From NCBI GenBank assembly GCA_963678675.1, contig OY783199.1:18097510-18161509 (forward strand): a stretch of DNA of 64,000 nt, written 5' to 3'. The notes under the pieces are model-generated. The model made no database searches and was not told the DNA's origin. It was given only the letters and a program-made list of their open reading frames with translations. Source of the DNA: Xiphydria camelus. Lineage: Eukaryota; Arthropoda; Insecta; Hymenoptera; Xiphydriidae. This document shows, piece after piece, positions 1 through 10,761 of this stretch. A program made the position numbers and the translations under genes. Numbering within the stretch: position 1 is the stretch's first letter; each line of letters begins with the position of its first letter.

Positions 1-645
1 ATAACGTCGGCAAATAAATCGCAAGAAATCTCTCAACGCAACGTCGGCGTCGATCAGAGTTCCGCCGCACGGATCGGCGACTTCCGTGCACCGCGCGACA
101 AGCGCGAAGCCCAAGATCAATTCTCGCGACTCGCCCTTTACTTCTCGAGCGTGAGGGTCCTTTCGCGGTTGCACGTACCCTCCGTCGTTTCCGATGCGAG
201 TTCCCGGGGAGCTTTGCCGTCGCGAAGGAGTGGATGCCGCGAATACGAGCGAGGGGGTGCGACGGGGGAGAGTGAAAAAAGCAAGGAGAGTCGAGGGGCT
301 TCGATGAGAGTCGACGAGAAACGAGGCGCGGGGGCGGCCTGCCGAGCGAAGCCAAATTTTCCACGTTCTCGAGCCTCGAGTTCGCGATCCTACCGACACT
401 TTGTGCGATTTCCTCCCTTTGAGCCCGGTCGCCTCGCGAGGTAAGCTTTTTGATGTACCTACGCTTTGGGGAGAGGGCGTTGCCAATGACGTTTCGACGG
501 AATACTCGGGCCAGCATTGTACATAATATGTATGTACGCGTTTAACGCGCTGAGCGGGCGAACGCGACCGGCTCGATGGAAGTTGCTCGTTCGATTGTAT
601 CGCGTGCGATCTCTGGCAAACATTTCAATCCGCGCGCGATACGAG
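1..645. other. Gene-free CpG-rich stretch
   Basis: The sequence is GC- and CpG-rich with open frames of 97 codons (151-444) and 61 codons (517-702) on the plus strand. Both are arginine- and serine-rich, have no recognisable motif, and lack convincing splice sites. I see no gene here. If the minus-strand PTB gene continues leftwards, this would be its intron. Confidence 0.4.
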
Positions 646-1053
646 CAGGGTGGCCGCTCATCGGGAAAATCGGGAATTCCGTGTGTTGGGAAAAAATCGT
701 GAAAACTGCGTGAATTTCACTTCAGCTTTAAATAAGAGCGATATATCAAGCATTTTCGTTTTGCGAAACCACAAACTGTTAAATGTTAGATATTTATATT
801 GAATATTAATAAAAAGTAATTAATTTTTGTCGTGAAATCCTCTTACACCTGTGTTTCGTTTTCTTTTTCATTCAATTGATACGCGGACCTTTACATGACT
901 GATATCTCATAGTTTTCTTGATAAATTTCATTTTTTTTTGTAACATATTTTGAAAATATTGTAGTGAAACAAGCATCGGGAAAATTGAAATTTTCGATCA
1001 GGAAAACCGGGAATTATTCGAGAATTTCTATTTCGCGTTTAAGCGACCACCCT
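646..1053. mobile_element. CAGGGTGGCC-ended non-autonomous DNA transposon
   Basis: The left end reads CAGGGTGGCCGCTCATCGGG and the right end is the inverse, CGACCACCCTG. Subterminal copies of CGGGAA and CGGGAATT lie inside both ends. It is 408 bp with no coding capacity and no clear target duplication. It belongs with the elements at 6482-10027 and 38218-38750, which have the same end type. Confidence 0.6.
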
Positions 1054-1211
1054 GTGCACAATGTATACTGAGAGAAATAATTATTAGTACCAAAATATTT
1101 TTTCTTCGATCAAAAACATTACATACACTGAAAAAACAGTTTCTCTATATACGTATACCAGATTATAGCGAAAGAAGTATTTTTTCGAGCCGAACAAATA
1201 TTCGTTAGCTA

Positions 1212-1406
1212 CACGGAAGAAAAATTTCTGGTAAATTTCGTAACCAATTTCTTATCATATGATAGCTACAATTTTAGTAAAAATTGTAGTAAAACTTGTA
1301 GAATTTGCTGTAATTTTCACTAAAATGTAGTTATCGTAACAATAAATTGGCCTTGTCCCGAAATTTACCACAAACTTTGTAGATGTTATAATTTATTTTT
1401 TCCGTG
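1212..1406. mobile_element. Nested CACGGAA MITE
   Basis: The ends CACGGAAG and TTTTTCCGTG are flanked by TA. The interior has the inverted pair ATAGCTACAATTTTAGTAAA and its mirror, plus AATTGGCC. The same family recurs at 15482-15727 and 19721-19946. Confidence 0.6.
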
Positions 1407-1627
1407 TATGATTTTATTTCTGTTAAAATGAAAGAGACGTTCTAATAATTAACATATATTTACTTGGCCCAACGAAATATTTATTTCGCCATAATCAAGT
1501 ATACATTTATTGACTACAAATAAACTCTTCTCTCATTGTTAGTGTAGTTGCAGGATAAAGCTATGATTTTTTTCGCGTAAAAGGAAATATCTCGTAAGTA
1601 AGTATTCTCGATTCAAGAATATAATAT

Positions 1628-1891
1628 GAAGGGGTTAGAAGCAAAAGTGCCTAAGTAGCACAAAATGCTTATTCTGAAGAAACAGCTATTTCTAAACTCT
1701 AAAGTTCGGTGCGTATTGAAGCAGTTCATTTAGATAACTTTTTCTACCCGTTAAAAGATGGCACTATTACCTTACAATTTTCAATTGGGTAATTTTTGCA
1801 CCAAACAGAACTGAACACTGAGATCACAAATCTGTACTTAGGTCATTATCACCAAAAATGTCACTTAGGCACTTTTGCTTCTGACCCCTTC
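1628..1891. repeat. GAAGGGGTYAGAAGC hairpin element
   Basis: The left arm GAAGGGGTTAGAAGCAAAAG pairs with the right arm ending CTTTTGCTTCTGACCCCTTC. Terminal similarity is about 30 bp, with a looser interior. The end motif GGGGTCAGAAGC is shared with the longer, much better conserved palindrome at 15782-16036. It is nested in the TA element 1066-2083. Confidence 0.55.
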
Positions 1892-2083
1892 ATGTCGCCG
1901 CTCCGAAGAATAATGACGCGAGTGCAAATGTTTTAATTAAACCCCTTAATAGTCCTAAAAATAATTTTTAAGATCATTTTTATATTCTTCTATCGGGAAT
2001 CCGTATTCTCGAAAATTTGTAAGATCATACTTTCTTTTTTCAAGAAGCATTTTTTTCAACGCTAGCAATTATTTCTCTCAGTA

Positions 2084-3521
2084 TAAGTACTCAAAATTCT
2101 CGCGATTGGCAGTCGGTCGATCGACGAAATCGGTAGTACTCGGAGCAAGTGAACGTATTACAAAAAAGAAACACTTTAACCCCTGGATAATCCCGCCTAA
2201 GGATTACAAAAGGCGCTCCGTCGGATTACAAACTCTCAGCGCCTCGTTGTACCACTCTCCGGCTCTACCGATCGTCTCGCGACCGTCGAACGTTTTCGGC
2301 CAATTCCCCGCGAGGATCTCGTCGACGTCTTCCCTCCCCCGTCGAGCTTTGTTCCCGATAATATCCTCGCTCGCTCGCGACGATCGAACTTTGTTCGCAA
2401 TCGCCGCGGGGCTGCGGCGCGAGTCGCCTTGGATCGGGCCTGGGAGTCGTTGAAATTTCCACGAAGGAAACCTCCCCCGGGCGGAGCTCGATTTTGGCCC
2501 GCGACCCGTGCTGGCAATATATCCATAATGAAATTCGTTTACCCGATTTTGATTTTTAATCGGACGAGCGGCGCGCGCGGCGAACCGTACGTTCGGCAGC
2601 GGCTCCGACGATCCACGAGTGCGTTGGTTCGCTCGATCCTCTGTGCGTATCGTGCGAAATCCCCGTGAAAAAATTCGGTTTTAATGCTATTTTTTTACAG
2701 GTTCGAAAAATTTTGATAGAATTATTCACCCCGTATTTTTTTATTTTTCATTTTCAGGACGAAAACGAAAAATGAGAAAATACAGAGTAAATAATTTTGT
2801 TCCTCAAACTTTGCAATGAAACGAATTAGAGGGAAAACCGAATCGCTTGTGTTGGACTGTATATGTATAGTCAGACTAACTAAATGCGTTAATTTCATTC
2901 GATAAAATTCGTTTCGTTGGTATATATATATATATATTATATAGTTATTTTTTCGAATCGTTTCTTTTTCGTTCATTATTAAATTGTATACGGATTACAA
3001 ATTAAATTAAAAAATTTGAATATTTTTTATGTTAAGATCGAATTGCTTTCGTGCGCCACGAAAGCGCATTTATCCGCGTTCGCGTGTTCTCTCCGCGTCC
3101 GTTCGCATATATCTGCGCGCCGCGACGCCCCGCGCAGGGAGTAGAGGGCTGCGCACTGCGGGAAAGTTGCCAAAGAACGGCGGCGGCGGCCGGCCCAGTT
3201 TCCAGCGTAGCATGAAAGAGCGGCGGGTTGCCTTCGAAGCGCGTAATGCGAGCGGCGTACTACCGGCGCGACCTCCGGGGCGAATTTCCGCCCTCGACGC
3301 GAGGGTGGCTCGCGTGTAATCTGTGAATTTCCATCGGCGGTCACCGCCACGTGGAAACGAATTTCGAGTTGGTGCGGCGATATTTTCAGTTTGCGATGCA
3401 CTTTCTAGGTACGAGTTGAACTTTCTCGATTGCGAGTACGGGGAAGAGAAATTGACCTATAATTGAGACGGGGTCAAACGGATAACGTATCTAATAGAGA
3501 ACCGGTCGGACCCAGCAGCTA
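2084..3521. other. No gene recognised; two CpG-rich patches
   Basis: Patches at 2100-2660 and 3030-3400 are CpG-rich and open in several frames at once on both strands (up to 124 codons), which is how stop-poor non-coding DNA behaves. A short (TA)n tract lies at about 2922-2938. No splice-bounded exon or conserved motif is visible. Confidence 0.4.
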
Positions 3522-3787
3522 TACTGAGAGAAATAATTGCTGGTGCCGGAAAAAAAATGTTGTCTCCAATCAAAAACATGATACAATTTCAGGATCAAGC
3601 CACGGTTTTCTTCGCGCAAGAAAATACTTGGCAGACTCGAGTAAATGCTTTTTTTTTCGCAGAAAGAATTTCTTCTTCCCACAACGGTATTCTTAAATCA
3701 AGAGTATATATCCTTCGATCAAGAATCTGTATTGTTAAAAATTTGTATGATCATTTTTTTTCACACTAGCAAATATTGCTCGCAGTG
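3522..3787. mobile_element. TA-flanked ACTGAGAGAAATAATTGCTGG MITE
   Basis: The left end TACTGAGAGAAATAATTGCT and right end AGCAAATATTGCTCGCAGTG are degenerate inverted repeats flanked by TA. It is 266 bp. Relatives are at 33101-33367, 34400-35048 and, 5'-truncated, at 42533-43467. The interior GATCAAGCCACGGTTTTCTT is shared among them. Confidence 0.6.
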
Positions 3788-3830
3788 TACCGTGAGAGAA
3801 AACGAACAGGAAGGGACATTTATCTTATTA

Positions 3831-4317
3831 CACGGAGAAAACAGTTTATTTGTAGTTACTAAATGTTTGTTCGAATATGGCGAAATAAACATTTTGTGGG
3901 ACCAATTGAAAAATCGTTATTGAACTATTACGATATTTATTTGGCACAATTTGATCCTTTGAGCCAGCCGTTTAAATCAGTGAAATAAACATTTTAATAA
4001 TTAACATATATTTTCTTGTCCTAATGAAATATTTATTTCGCCGTATTTGGAAATACATTTATTAACTACCGATTGTTAGGTAACAATTAATAGATATAAT
4101 TTAAAATACGACGAATTAAATAATACATTAAGACGAGAAAATATATGTTAATTGTTAAAATGTTTATTCCATTCAAACAGTGGGTTCGAAGGTTTCAATT
4201 GAGGCAAATAAATATTGTAATAGCTAACGAATATTTTCTTGGTCCGATGTAATGTTTATTTCGCCATATTTAAATAAACATTTATTAACTATTATACAAA
4301 AAATTGTTTTCTCGGTG
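3831..4317. mobile_element. TA-flanked CACGGAGAAAACAG MITE
   Basis: The ends CACGGAGAAAACAGTTTATT and TTGTTTTCTCGGTG are flanked by TA. The interior repeatedly carries the inverted pair CGAAATAAACATTT and AAATATTTATTTCGCCAT. Other copies or fragments lie at 4332-4587, 25290-26235, 41185-41400 and 43995-44270. Confidence 0.6.
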
Positions 4318-4331
4318 TAAACCGCATTACG

Positions 4332-4587
4332 CACCGAGGGAACAGTTTATCACAACAGTTAATAGATGTAATTTAAAATCTGGCGAAATAAGTATTTCAT
4401 TAAAACAAGAAAATACACGTTAATTATTAAAATAGTTATTTCATTCAAACGGTTGCCAGGAAGGATTTAATTTTGGCAAATAAGTATTGTAATAGTTAAC
4501 GAATATTTACTTGGTCCGATAAAATATTTATTTCGCCATATTTAAACAAACATTTATCAACTACACAAATAAATTATTTTCTCGGGG
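4332..4587. mobile_element. Second copy of the CACCGAG-type MITE
   Basis: The left end is CACCGAGGGAACAGTTTATC and the right end AATTATTTTCTCGGGG, followed by TA. The interior closely matches the last 250 bp of the neighbouring element at 3831-4317, so the two are tandem insertions or a local duplication. Confidence 0.55.
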
Positions 4588-5097
4588 TAAAGAGTGAAAC
4601 TCCGTTCTTAGCGTTAACTCGTCGCAAATGCGAGACACCGGGGTGAGTAAAGGACGGGGCAAATGTACGGTCGCGCAAATAGAAAAATAGAGATGCGCGA
4701 GTGGGATGTTGCTCAAAACTATCGCGACCATTACGCGGAGTGGCGGCTCGTCCGAGTCGCGAGAGGAAGAAAGCAGAGAGATGGAACGATGAGGACCGGC
4801 TATACTCTCCGGCAGAACTCCCATTTCCCCGGAGCTACCCCCCGGCGAACCTTCGAAGTTTCCTCGCTCGCCACGAGGGATAGGAAGGCGTCTTCAAACG
4901 ATCCGGCCTGCGTTTCGTCGCGCGACGACGTTATACATCCCGACAATGTTTACATCGCCTTTCACGCATTCCCCGGCCAGAGTCTAACCGCTTCGTGGAA
5001 CGTTCCACTGCGTGTAATCGTCGATGACACGCGCGCGCGAGTTTCTCCTTCGTTCGATCGACCAGATCGACCGTGTCGACGTTGTCTGCAATGTGTA
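4588..5097. other. No gene recognised
   Basis: A plus-strand frame of 153 codons (4663-5124) is open but compositionally biased and overlaps an open minus frame. No domain, splice-bounded exon or repeat is recognised. Confidence 0.35.
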
Positions 5098-5394
5098 CAG
5101 AAAAAAGTGATTTTACCGTCTTAGAGCAAAACTAGGTTTTGCTGAGAACTTTTTGCCATCGTTACTAAAATATCATCTGTGGCGGTAAAAAAGATGTCCA
5201 TCGATAATAAAAATATTTGCTGAGAGAGTAAATAAATATTTTTACCGAAAAAAAATGTCGCTTTGATTGCAATTATAATACATTTGCCATTGTTAAACAA
5301 TACCTCCTGCTGCCATAGATAATTTTGCCATGACTGCAAAAAGTTCTAAACAAGACTTAGTTTTACCAGGACTGCAAAATCATTTTTTTCCGTG
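5098..5394. mobile_element. TA-flanked CAGAAAAAAGTGATTTT MITE
   Basis: The ends CAGAAAAAAGTGATTTTACC and TGCAAAATCATTTTTTTCCG are inverted and flanked by TA. The interior carries many inverted short motifs such as GCAAATATTTTTACCG. A second copy, sharing the right end almost exactly, is at 9527-9782. Confidence 0.6.
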
Positions 5395-6481
5395 TAGGTA
5401 AGGTAACTGTCACAATAGCAGAACACGTCCTGGTAGCCGGATATATTTGAGTATAATTCAAATTATTGAATGGGGTAGAAAGGAACAACTAGTGGAGAAA
5501 AAAATCTTCAATAAATGAAGGATGTATACTGGAAGTATCACTACACGGTTGCTAGCAAAATGTGAAAAAGAAATTCCCTGACTTTTTTCCAGGCTTTCCA
5601 GTCTGAAGTAGACTTTCCCTGAACGCTATGAGGACAGATCTACTAGAAAGTGTTGCGCATCAATAATTTTTTGTCGAACGAACAAATCAACTAATATATA
5701 TATTCATAGAACGAATTATGATAACTGAGAAATAAGCATTAAAATAATTTCACTTTGTCGAATCATATTATTTAATGGCTTTTTTTAGAACAAGAAAAAA
5801 CTTAGATACATACGCATGGAACACTTTTTTTTAGATATCTATTTAAACTACATAAATTCTTAAAAATTTTAACAGACTAGTAGTCAAACTAATAGTCAAA
5901 CTAGACTTTAACAGACTAAAAGTCAAACTAATTGACAAATTTGAGTATTTTCAAAAAATTCTATAAAACTTTATTTTCCCTGACAATTTCAGGTTTTCCA
6001 GCATTTCGCGACCTGAATAAAAACCCTGAGTAAAATCTGCTCTATGAATTTGTATGCCTGTCCGGATACCGAACTCAGCCGTCCACTTATTGGGACAGAT
6101 TATACGCGCGTAGCGGTAGGCTCTCGACCTACATCAGTACAGGGGGAGCGAGCGCGAGAAGACGCGCGCGCGGGAGAAAGGAGCAGCGGTGGGTGGTTAT
6201 CAATCAGGATGACAGCGATACGGAAACGCGCGGCGAGTCGCATTAGTCTCCGCCGTGCAAATTCATTCGCGCTGTCAATCACGCCGCGAAACTTCGAGTC
6301 CCGAGGGAGTGCCCCGATACCACCCTCTCTCGTTCTCTTTCTTATCTTCACCCCTGCCGCGCACATTCGGAGAGCCGAACGCGGGTCCGCGCTTACTTTT
6401 ACGTTCGACCCGCGCGTATAACGCGATATATCGATTGGCGCGCTCTCCTCGAGAGAATGAGAGGAGTGCGAAGAGTCGTCT
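5395..6481. other. Degenerate CAGGG-type repeat plus CpG patch
   Basis: About 5560-6030 has repeated TTCCCTGACTTTT and CCTGACAATTTCAGG phrases, which resemble the inside of the CAGGGTGGC elements but lack intact ends. 6044-6480 is CpG-rich with overlapping open frames of about 100 codons on both strands and nothing recognisable. Confidence 0.35.
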
Positions 6482-6519
6482 CAGGGTGGCTACAGACATG
6501 AAAAACCGGGAAGTCAGGG

Positions 6520-6902
6520 AATGGGCATGTTCACAACTTTTTGTACAACTGTTTAAAGTGCATGAATCGGAAGATTAGGGTATTAAAGTAATGTATTTAG
6601 ATAAAAAAAATGGGTCATTAAAAAAATGTTTTTCCATTATTTTTGAGGTGTTAAAAAAGGCGCGTCGCACTTATACCGCCATTTTAACTGACCAATCAGA
6701 GTCGGGCAACAGATTCCCCACCATTCACAAACCCCTTGCCAATGGCTTTAGTGACGTCACTAAGGATTTCGTTTGAATCGAAGTCAAACTTTAAACATTA
6801 AAAAAAAAAGAAATTAGTGCTCAGAAAAAAAACAAACACATCTTATTAATAAGCACAAAAAGTATTAACGAATGAGCAAAAAAAATCGTGAACATGCCCA
6901 TT
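6520..6902. mobile_element. AATGGGCATGTTCAC MITE nested in the CAGGGTGGC element
   Basis: The termini AATGGGCATGTTCAC and GTGAACATGCCCATT are exact 15-bp inverses. Removing the insert rejoins GTCAGGGA to GGAGCCGTCAGGGAA, the normal subterminal pattern of the host element. Confidence 0.5.
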
Positions 6903-7412
6903 GGAGCCGTCAGGGAAATATCAGGGAACTTTGAATTTTTACTGGAAATTAGAAATAAAGTGGAGTGTTCATTTCTTGAAATTTTACCATTGATACATTT
7001 TATGCTGCAGTTTGCACTGCTGTTTCAGATATCTCCAGTACACGGAGAGAAATTTTCGGTAAAAATTACCTAAATAGTAGGGTAAGCGTGTAGCATTCGG
7101 TGTTTTACGGTTAATTTTGTAGAGGCGCTGGTCAGGAATTAACAGTCAACCGATATATTTTGACGAACGTTCCAGAATTTTTACCGTTCCAACTCTACAA
7201 TTTTACCCGAACAGGAATTTTTATGCCTGCACAATATAGAAAGTATCCCTCCGTTAATAAACGTTATCGTATAATAGCAGCAAAAATTATCATTCGGCCC
7301 TTAAATTGTAACAAGTTGTGCGCCTTAATTTTTATCATTACGTTACTGCACAATTACCCTAGAGTAACGGAATTTTTACCTATCCGGGTAGATAGATTCT
7401 ACCAATGACATC

Positions 7413-7460
7413 TATAAAGGCGATCACGTGAGCGTCAGTTCGCGTCAGTTCGCGTCAGTT
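7413..7460 (+). promoter_or_regulatory. TATA box with three tandem TCAGTT initiators
   Basis: TATAAAGG at 7413 is followed by an E-box CACGTG and three copies of the 10-bp unit CGTCAGTTCG (7433-7462). Each copy contains TCAGTT, a match to the arthropod initiator TCAKTY. The A positions lie 24, 34 and 44 bases after the TATA start, so the first two are at plausible spacing. It would transcribe towards the ATG at 7594. Confidence 0.35.
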
Positions 7461-7593
7461 CGGCCGTTTTCGGCCGATCGTCAGAAGTCGACGCACGTTG
7501 TGAGTTGTGGCCATTAGAACCGGTGCGAGTTGTTCCAGAAAAAATAAAGTGCTTAAACTAATACATTTATTAAAAAAACAATTATTTAAAAAG

Positions 7594-7879
7594 ATGAATT
7601 ACTGTCTGGTGAAAGCGGCTTTTGAGGTAAGTGATTTTATTTAGAAGATTTATGGGAAAATGTTAGTAGATTTTTTAATCATATTTTTTGCCTGATATAC
7701 GGAGAAGTCTCACCATTTTGGACCATTACCAGGAGTATTTGATGGGACATTCTGGTGATTTCTTTTTCGTTATAAATAAGAAGAGAAGACTAGAAGAGAA
7801 ATTGGGGAAATTCATGCAAACAAATTCTATACTGAAATTTCAAGGCACCGTTAGGAGTGGACGCGTCAAGCAAGGGTGA
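7594..7879 (+). CDS. Possible small two-exon ORF inside a transposon, unknown product
   Basis: ATG at 7594 opens 11 codons (MNYCLVKAAFE) ending exactly at a consensus donor, GAG/GTAAGT, at 7626. A plausible acceptor ATTACCAG precedes a second open segment starting GAGTATTTG near 7734. It runs about 48 codons to TGA at 7877-7879 and includes the charged stretch NKKRRLEEKLGKF. The predicted protein is about 59 residues. I do not recognise it. It lies downstream of the TATA/TCAGTT cluster and wholly inside the TA-flanked element. It could be a transposon gene remnant, a captured first exon, or chance. Confidence 0.2.
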
Positions 7880-9345
7880 TTCACGAAGCCAGGTGGAAGC
7901 GGGCAGTTTCCCCCATAATGACGTCAAGGCAACGGGGCTTTCCAATGCAGGCCCAGGATGAAGGAGTAAGGGGGTCTTATGCTCCTCCAGGCAATCAAAG
8001 GAAGCCATTCGATCGACAACCAGCGTGCATATCGGATCGTGATTCGAGTCTCATCGTAGGATTGCTTCAGGACTTATCGTGCAGCCGCGTCGAGTCTACC
8101 ACGTCGAATATAGCTTACAATACATAGTCTCAGCAGATAAGATTTTCATTGAAAAATTTAAATCTATTTAATTTTGTATGTCATTTGTTCTTCTGCGCAG
8201 AAAAGTGTGAGGAACGATTTGACGGAGAAAACCTAGGGTCTGCGGGCCGTTAACGGAACATCCTCGATAACGCACGGACGACCATACCGATCGTCCGACT
8301 AACAGGACACCGACGCTACCTGAGAACGCACGGTGATCGGCTCGGAATAAGGGACGAGCCGGGCGTAAGGACGGCTTGGGCAGCTCGGTGGTCATTCTCT
8401 CCTTCGACCATCGCAAGAGCTACTTCGGCGAAGAGCCGAAGTCAAGTCGCAGTCACATTCATCACGTTGTAATTCACAATCAGTCGCATTCATCAATAAA
8501 CTGTTCTTTCGGAAAATATTTCCTACAAAAGCTGTCGAATTTTCCTTAGTAATGAACGCGTAACAAGGAAGTTAGAAATACTCGTCATTTGCAGCGATCG
8601 TTTACTACCTGGCCGCAATAAACTGCTATTTCTGGCACAGGCAAGCGCGGGTACGTATCCCGATGCCGCGACTTCCTCCGTGATGCGAATTTTTCGGCAC
8701 TGCACTGGTACGAAAGACGCGGAACGACGCGACGCTCGATAGCAACGGTCACAAATAAACGCACTTAGCTCAAATGTTAGGAAAAGAATTCAATTCCCGA
8801 TATCAAACAAGTAATTAGAACAAAATATATAAAAATTTCCATACAATTTTTAATTTAATAATTAATATCCACTTAATAAGGTGAAGAAAATTTGCTCACG
8901 GATAAATAAAAAATATAAAAACGTAAAATAAAAAGTATCACATTGAACGGTAAATTTATATTCTAATTGGTGGGAAAAAAATAATCCTTGAGGTTAGTAA
9001 TAATTTCAGTACAGGTTAGTATATTTTACCGTACCGGTGCAGTAGTTTCTACCCCGAAAACAGTAAAATCTTTCTCATTGTTTGACACTTTCAATCTATC
9101 TCAGCCATAATTTTCATCTATTCCAACCACATTTTTTATTTGATACAGAGGTCACATTTTACTTTCGAGAACATGAAAAACTCTTTGAATGCATGATATT
9201 TTTTACCTCACTAACCAAATGCAACACGATTACCGTACTAGTTGGGTATTTTTTCCCTGAATTTCAGGCAAATAGTACTGACGATTTCTCTCCGTGTAGT
9301 AGCGCACGTGTGTGTGTGTCCCATCGATTAGAATTAGAGTCTCTA

Positions 9346-9524
9346 CGCTGAGAAAAATAGCTTGGTCAATTTAACCAAAATTCTGGAGACGATGATCAAA
9401 CAGTTTGGTGAGAAGTATGGATCTTCCATCTGTTTGGTTCAACTGACCACTGTTTTGATTAAAATAACTAAACGCGTTTAACCAGATGCGTTTTGTCATT
9501 TTAACCTAATTATTTTTCCCAGTG
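9346..9524. mobile_element. TA-flanked CRCTGAGAAAAATA (TTAACC) MITE
   Basis: The ends CGCTGAGAAAAATAGCTTGG and TTATTTTTCCCAGTG are flanked by TA. The interior has GGTCAATTTAACCAAAATTC and GCGTTTAACCAGATGCG. The family recurs at 10762-11065, 12334-13154 and 49337-49594, with a fragment at about 45755-45860. Confidence 0.65.
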
Positions 9525-9526
9525 TA

Positions 9527-9782
9527 TGTATGTTTTACTGAGAACTTCTTGTTATCATGACAAAAATATTATCCGTGGCAGCAAAATATATGTCCGATAA
9601 TAGTAAAAATATTTACCGGAATAGCAAATATGTTTACCGAACGAAATTTCACCGTGATTGTAATTACATTTGCCGCTATTGAACATATCTTTTGCTGCCG
9701 CAGATAATATTTCCGTCATGATAGCAAAAATTTCCCAGCACAACTTAGTTTTGCTAAGACTGTGAAATCATTTTTTTCCGTG
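9527..9782. mobile_element. Second copy of the GTGATTTTACC MITE
   Basis: The right end CTGTGAAATCATTTTTTTCC is nearly identical to that of 5098-5394, followed by TA. The left end abuts the preceding MITE directly and is degenerate. Confidence 0.5.
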
Positions 9783-10334
9783 TACCATCCGTCACGTTAC
9801 TTTCTTATCGTATTCCTTTTCGCAAACTCGTGTTCTTGTGTTATGATTAATCATAGCTTTAATAGCTTTTGAATCATGGCTCTGTTAATTTAATTATACA
9901 AAACTCCTGATATGAACAAAAAATACCAGGAATACTTACAACTTTATCTGAAATAATGAGGGAAAAATCAGGGAAAAGCCAGGGAGTAGTCAGGAAATTC
10001 TATGATCAGGTTTCTGTAGCCACCCTGCGCCTACTTCCGCTACATTTACCTCGCAGGTAATAGGGGCGGGGGTGGCCTAGTCGGTACGTCGTCGTTCCAT
10101 TTATCCGCACGCGGTGGCGGAAGTGCGAGGTAATTGGCAACGTCTAACGATCTCGAACTCGCTGTAAGAGACCGACGATGCTCGTTACAATCGCATATCT
10201 CTCCGGCGCCTTCCGTGCAGCCGTAGCAATACAGCGTTCGCTCCTTCGAAAGAAATTTAATTTGCGAGCGGGACGCGAACGCGACGAATACAAGAAGAGC
10301 GAAATAACGAAGAATTACGACACTCGATACTCAC

Positions 10335-10409
10335 TTTCCCATCTGGACTGCATACTTTGATCCCCGCCAGCGAGATGATCAGAAGAACGCCCGTGGATCG
10401 ATCGCTGTG
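10335..10409 (-). CDS. PTB-domain protein, second PTB exon (SH2D5-like)
   Basis: Reading the minus strand, the acceptor CCATTGTTTCAG is followed by 25 codons (HSDRSTGVLLIISLAGIKVCSPDGK) and the consensus donor GTGAGTATC. Both boundaries are phase 0. The stretch has the alternating hydrophobic pattern of PTB strands followed by a turn, as in VLLIISLAGIKVCSPDGK. Joined to the exon at 42,400-42,480 it gives 52 continuous residues. From memory these align without gaps to the start of the PTB domain of vertebrate SH2D5, where the next residues would be an LMAHALRR-type segment. That next exon is not found between here and base 1, so it probably lies outside the window. PTB domains bind NPxY-type or phosphotyrosine peptides in cytoplasmic adaptors. 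The family name rests on recall, not a search. Confidence 0.7.
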
Positions 10410-10494
10410 CTGAAACAATGGAGACATCGTGAGAATCGTCGACGGGCCGCGCAATTGCAAATGCCTCGACGTGCATGTGCGTCGTATGTACTGA

Positions 10495-10750
10495 CACAGA
10501 GAAAAAGAGTTAGTTGGATCTACTGAAAATGACTTGCGGGGTCGCATTAATTTATTTACATCAATAATGTGAGATTTTTTGATACATCAATTTGATATCT
10601 CTTATTCCTTGCAATCGTGTAAAATAGTATGTGATTGCAAGGAAGAAATATCTAATTAATATGAAAAAAGGTTTAATCTAACTAAATACATAATTACTCG
10701 CGACTCCGCAAGTAATTTTTCGTAGATTCAACCAATTCTTTTTCTCTGTG
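10495..10750. mobile_element. CACAGAGAAAAAGAGTTAG MITE
   Basis: The ends CACAGAGAAAAAGAGTTAGT and CCAATTCTTTTTCTCTGTG are inverted. Subterminal ACTTGCGGGGTCGCA pairs with GCGACTCCGCAAGT. Family copies are at 18425-18670 and 23737-23993. Confidence 0.65.
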
Positions 10751-10761
10751 CACTGTATCTA

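Larger units (their letters stand above)
1066..2083. mobile_element. TA-flanked ACTGAGAGAAATAATT MITE, 1 kb, with nested insertions
   Basis: The ends TACTGAGAGAAATAATT and AATTATTTCTCTCAGTA are inverted copies, each bordered by TA (1064-1065 and 2084-2085). Two smaller inverted-repeat elements (1212-1406 and 1628-1891) are nested inside, which explains the length compared with its 266-bp relative at 3522-3787. TA duplication is typical of the Tc1/mariner superfamily; the family assignment is inference. Confidence 0.65.
7041..9296. mobile_element. TA-flanked CACGGAGAGAAAT element with promoter-like interior
   Basis: Exact 13-bp inverted ends (CACGGAGAGAAAT) sit between TA at 7039-7040 and 9297-9298. 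Both sides have subterminal TTTTACCG and GGTAAAA motifs. The 2.26 kb interior differs from the surrounding AT-rich MITE sequence. It holds a TATA/initiator cluster, a short spliced open frame (7594 onward) and a GC-richer block at 8200-8510 that ends CATCAATAAACTGTTC. That block may be an older LTR or gene fragment. No transposase domain was recognised. Confidence 0.45.
6482..10027. mobile_element. Composite CAGGGTGGC element, 3.5 kb, heavily nested
   Basis: The left end CAGGGTGGCTACAGA is matched by the exact inverse TCTGTAGCCACCCTG at the right. The 5-bp flanks are CGTCT and CGCCT, one mismatch apart, consistent with a decayed 5-bp target duplication. Next to both ends are AGTCAGGGAA-like subterminal repeats. 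At least four other elements are inserted inside (6520-6902, 7041-9296, 9346-9524, 9527-9782), so the ancestral element was about 0.7 kb. No transposase frame is visible. Confidence 0.55.

Noticed and set aside
8220..8460. 5S rRNA-like fragment
   Set aside because: A few words such as CGACCATACCGA and GGTGATCGG resemble 5S, but their order and orientation are inconsistent.
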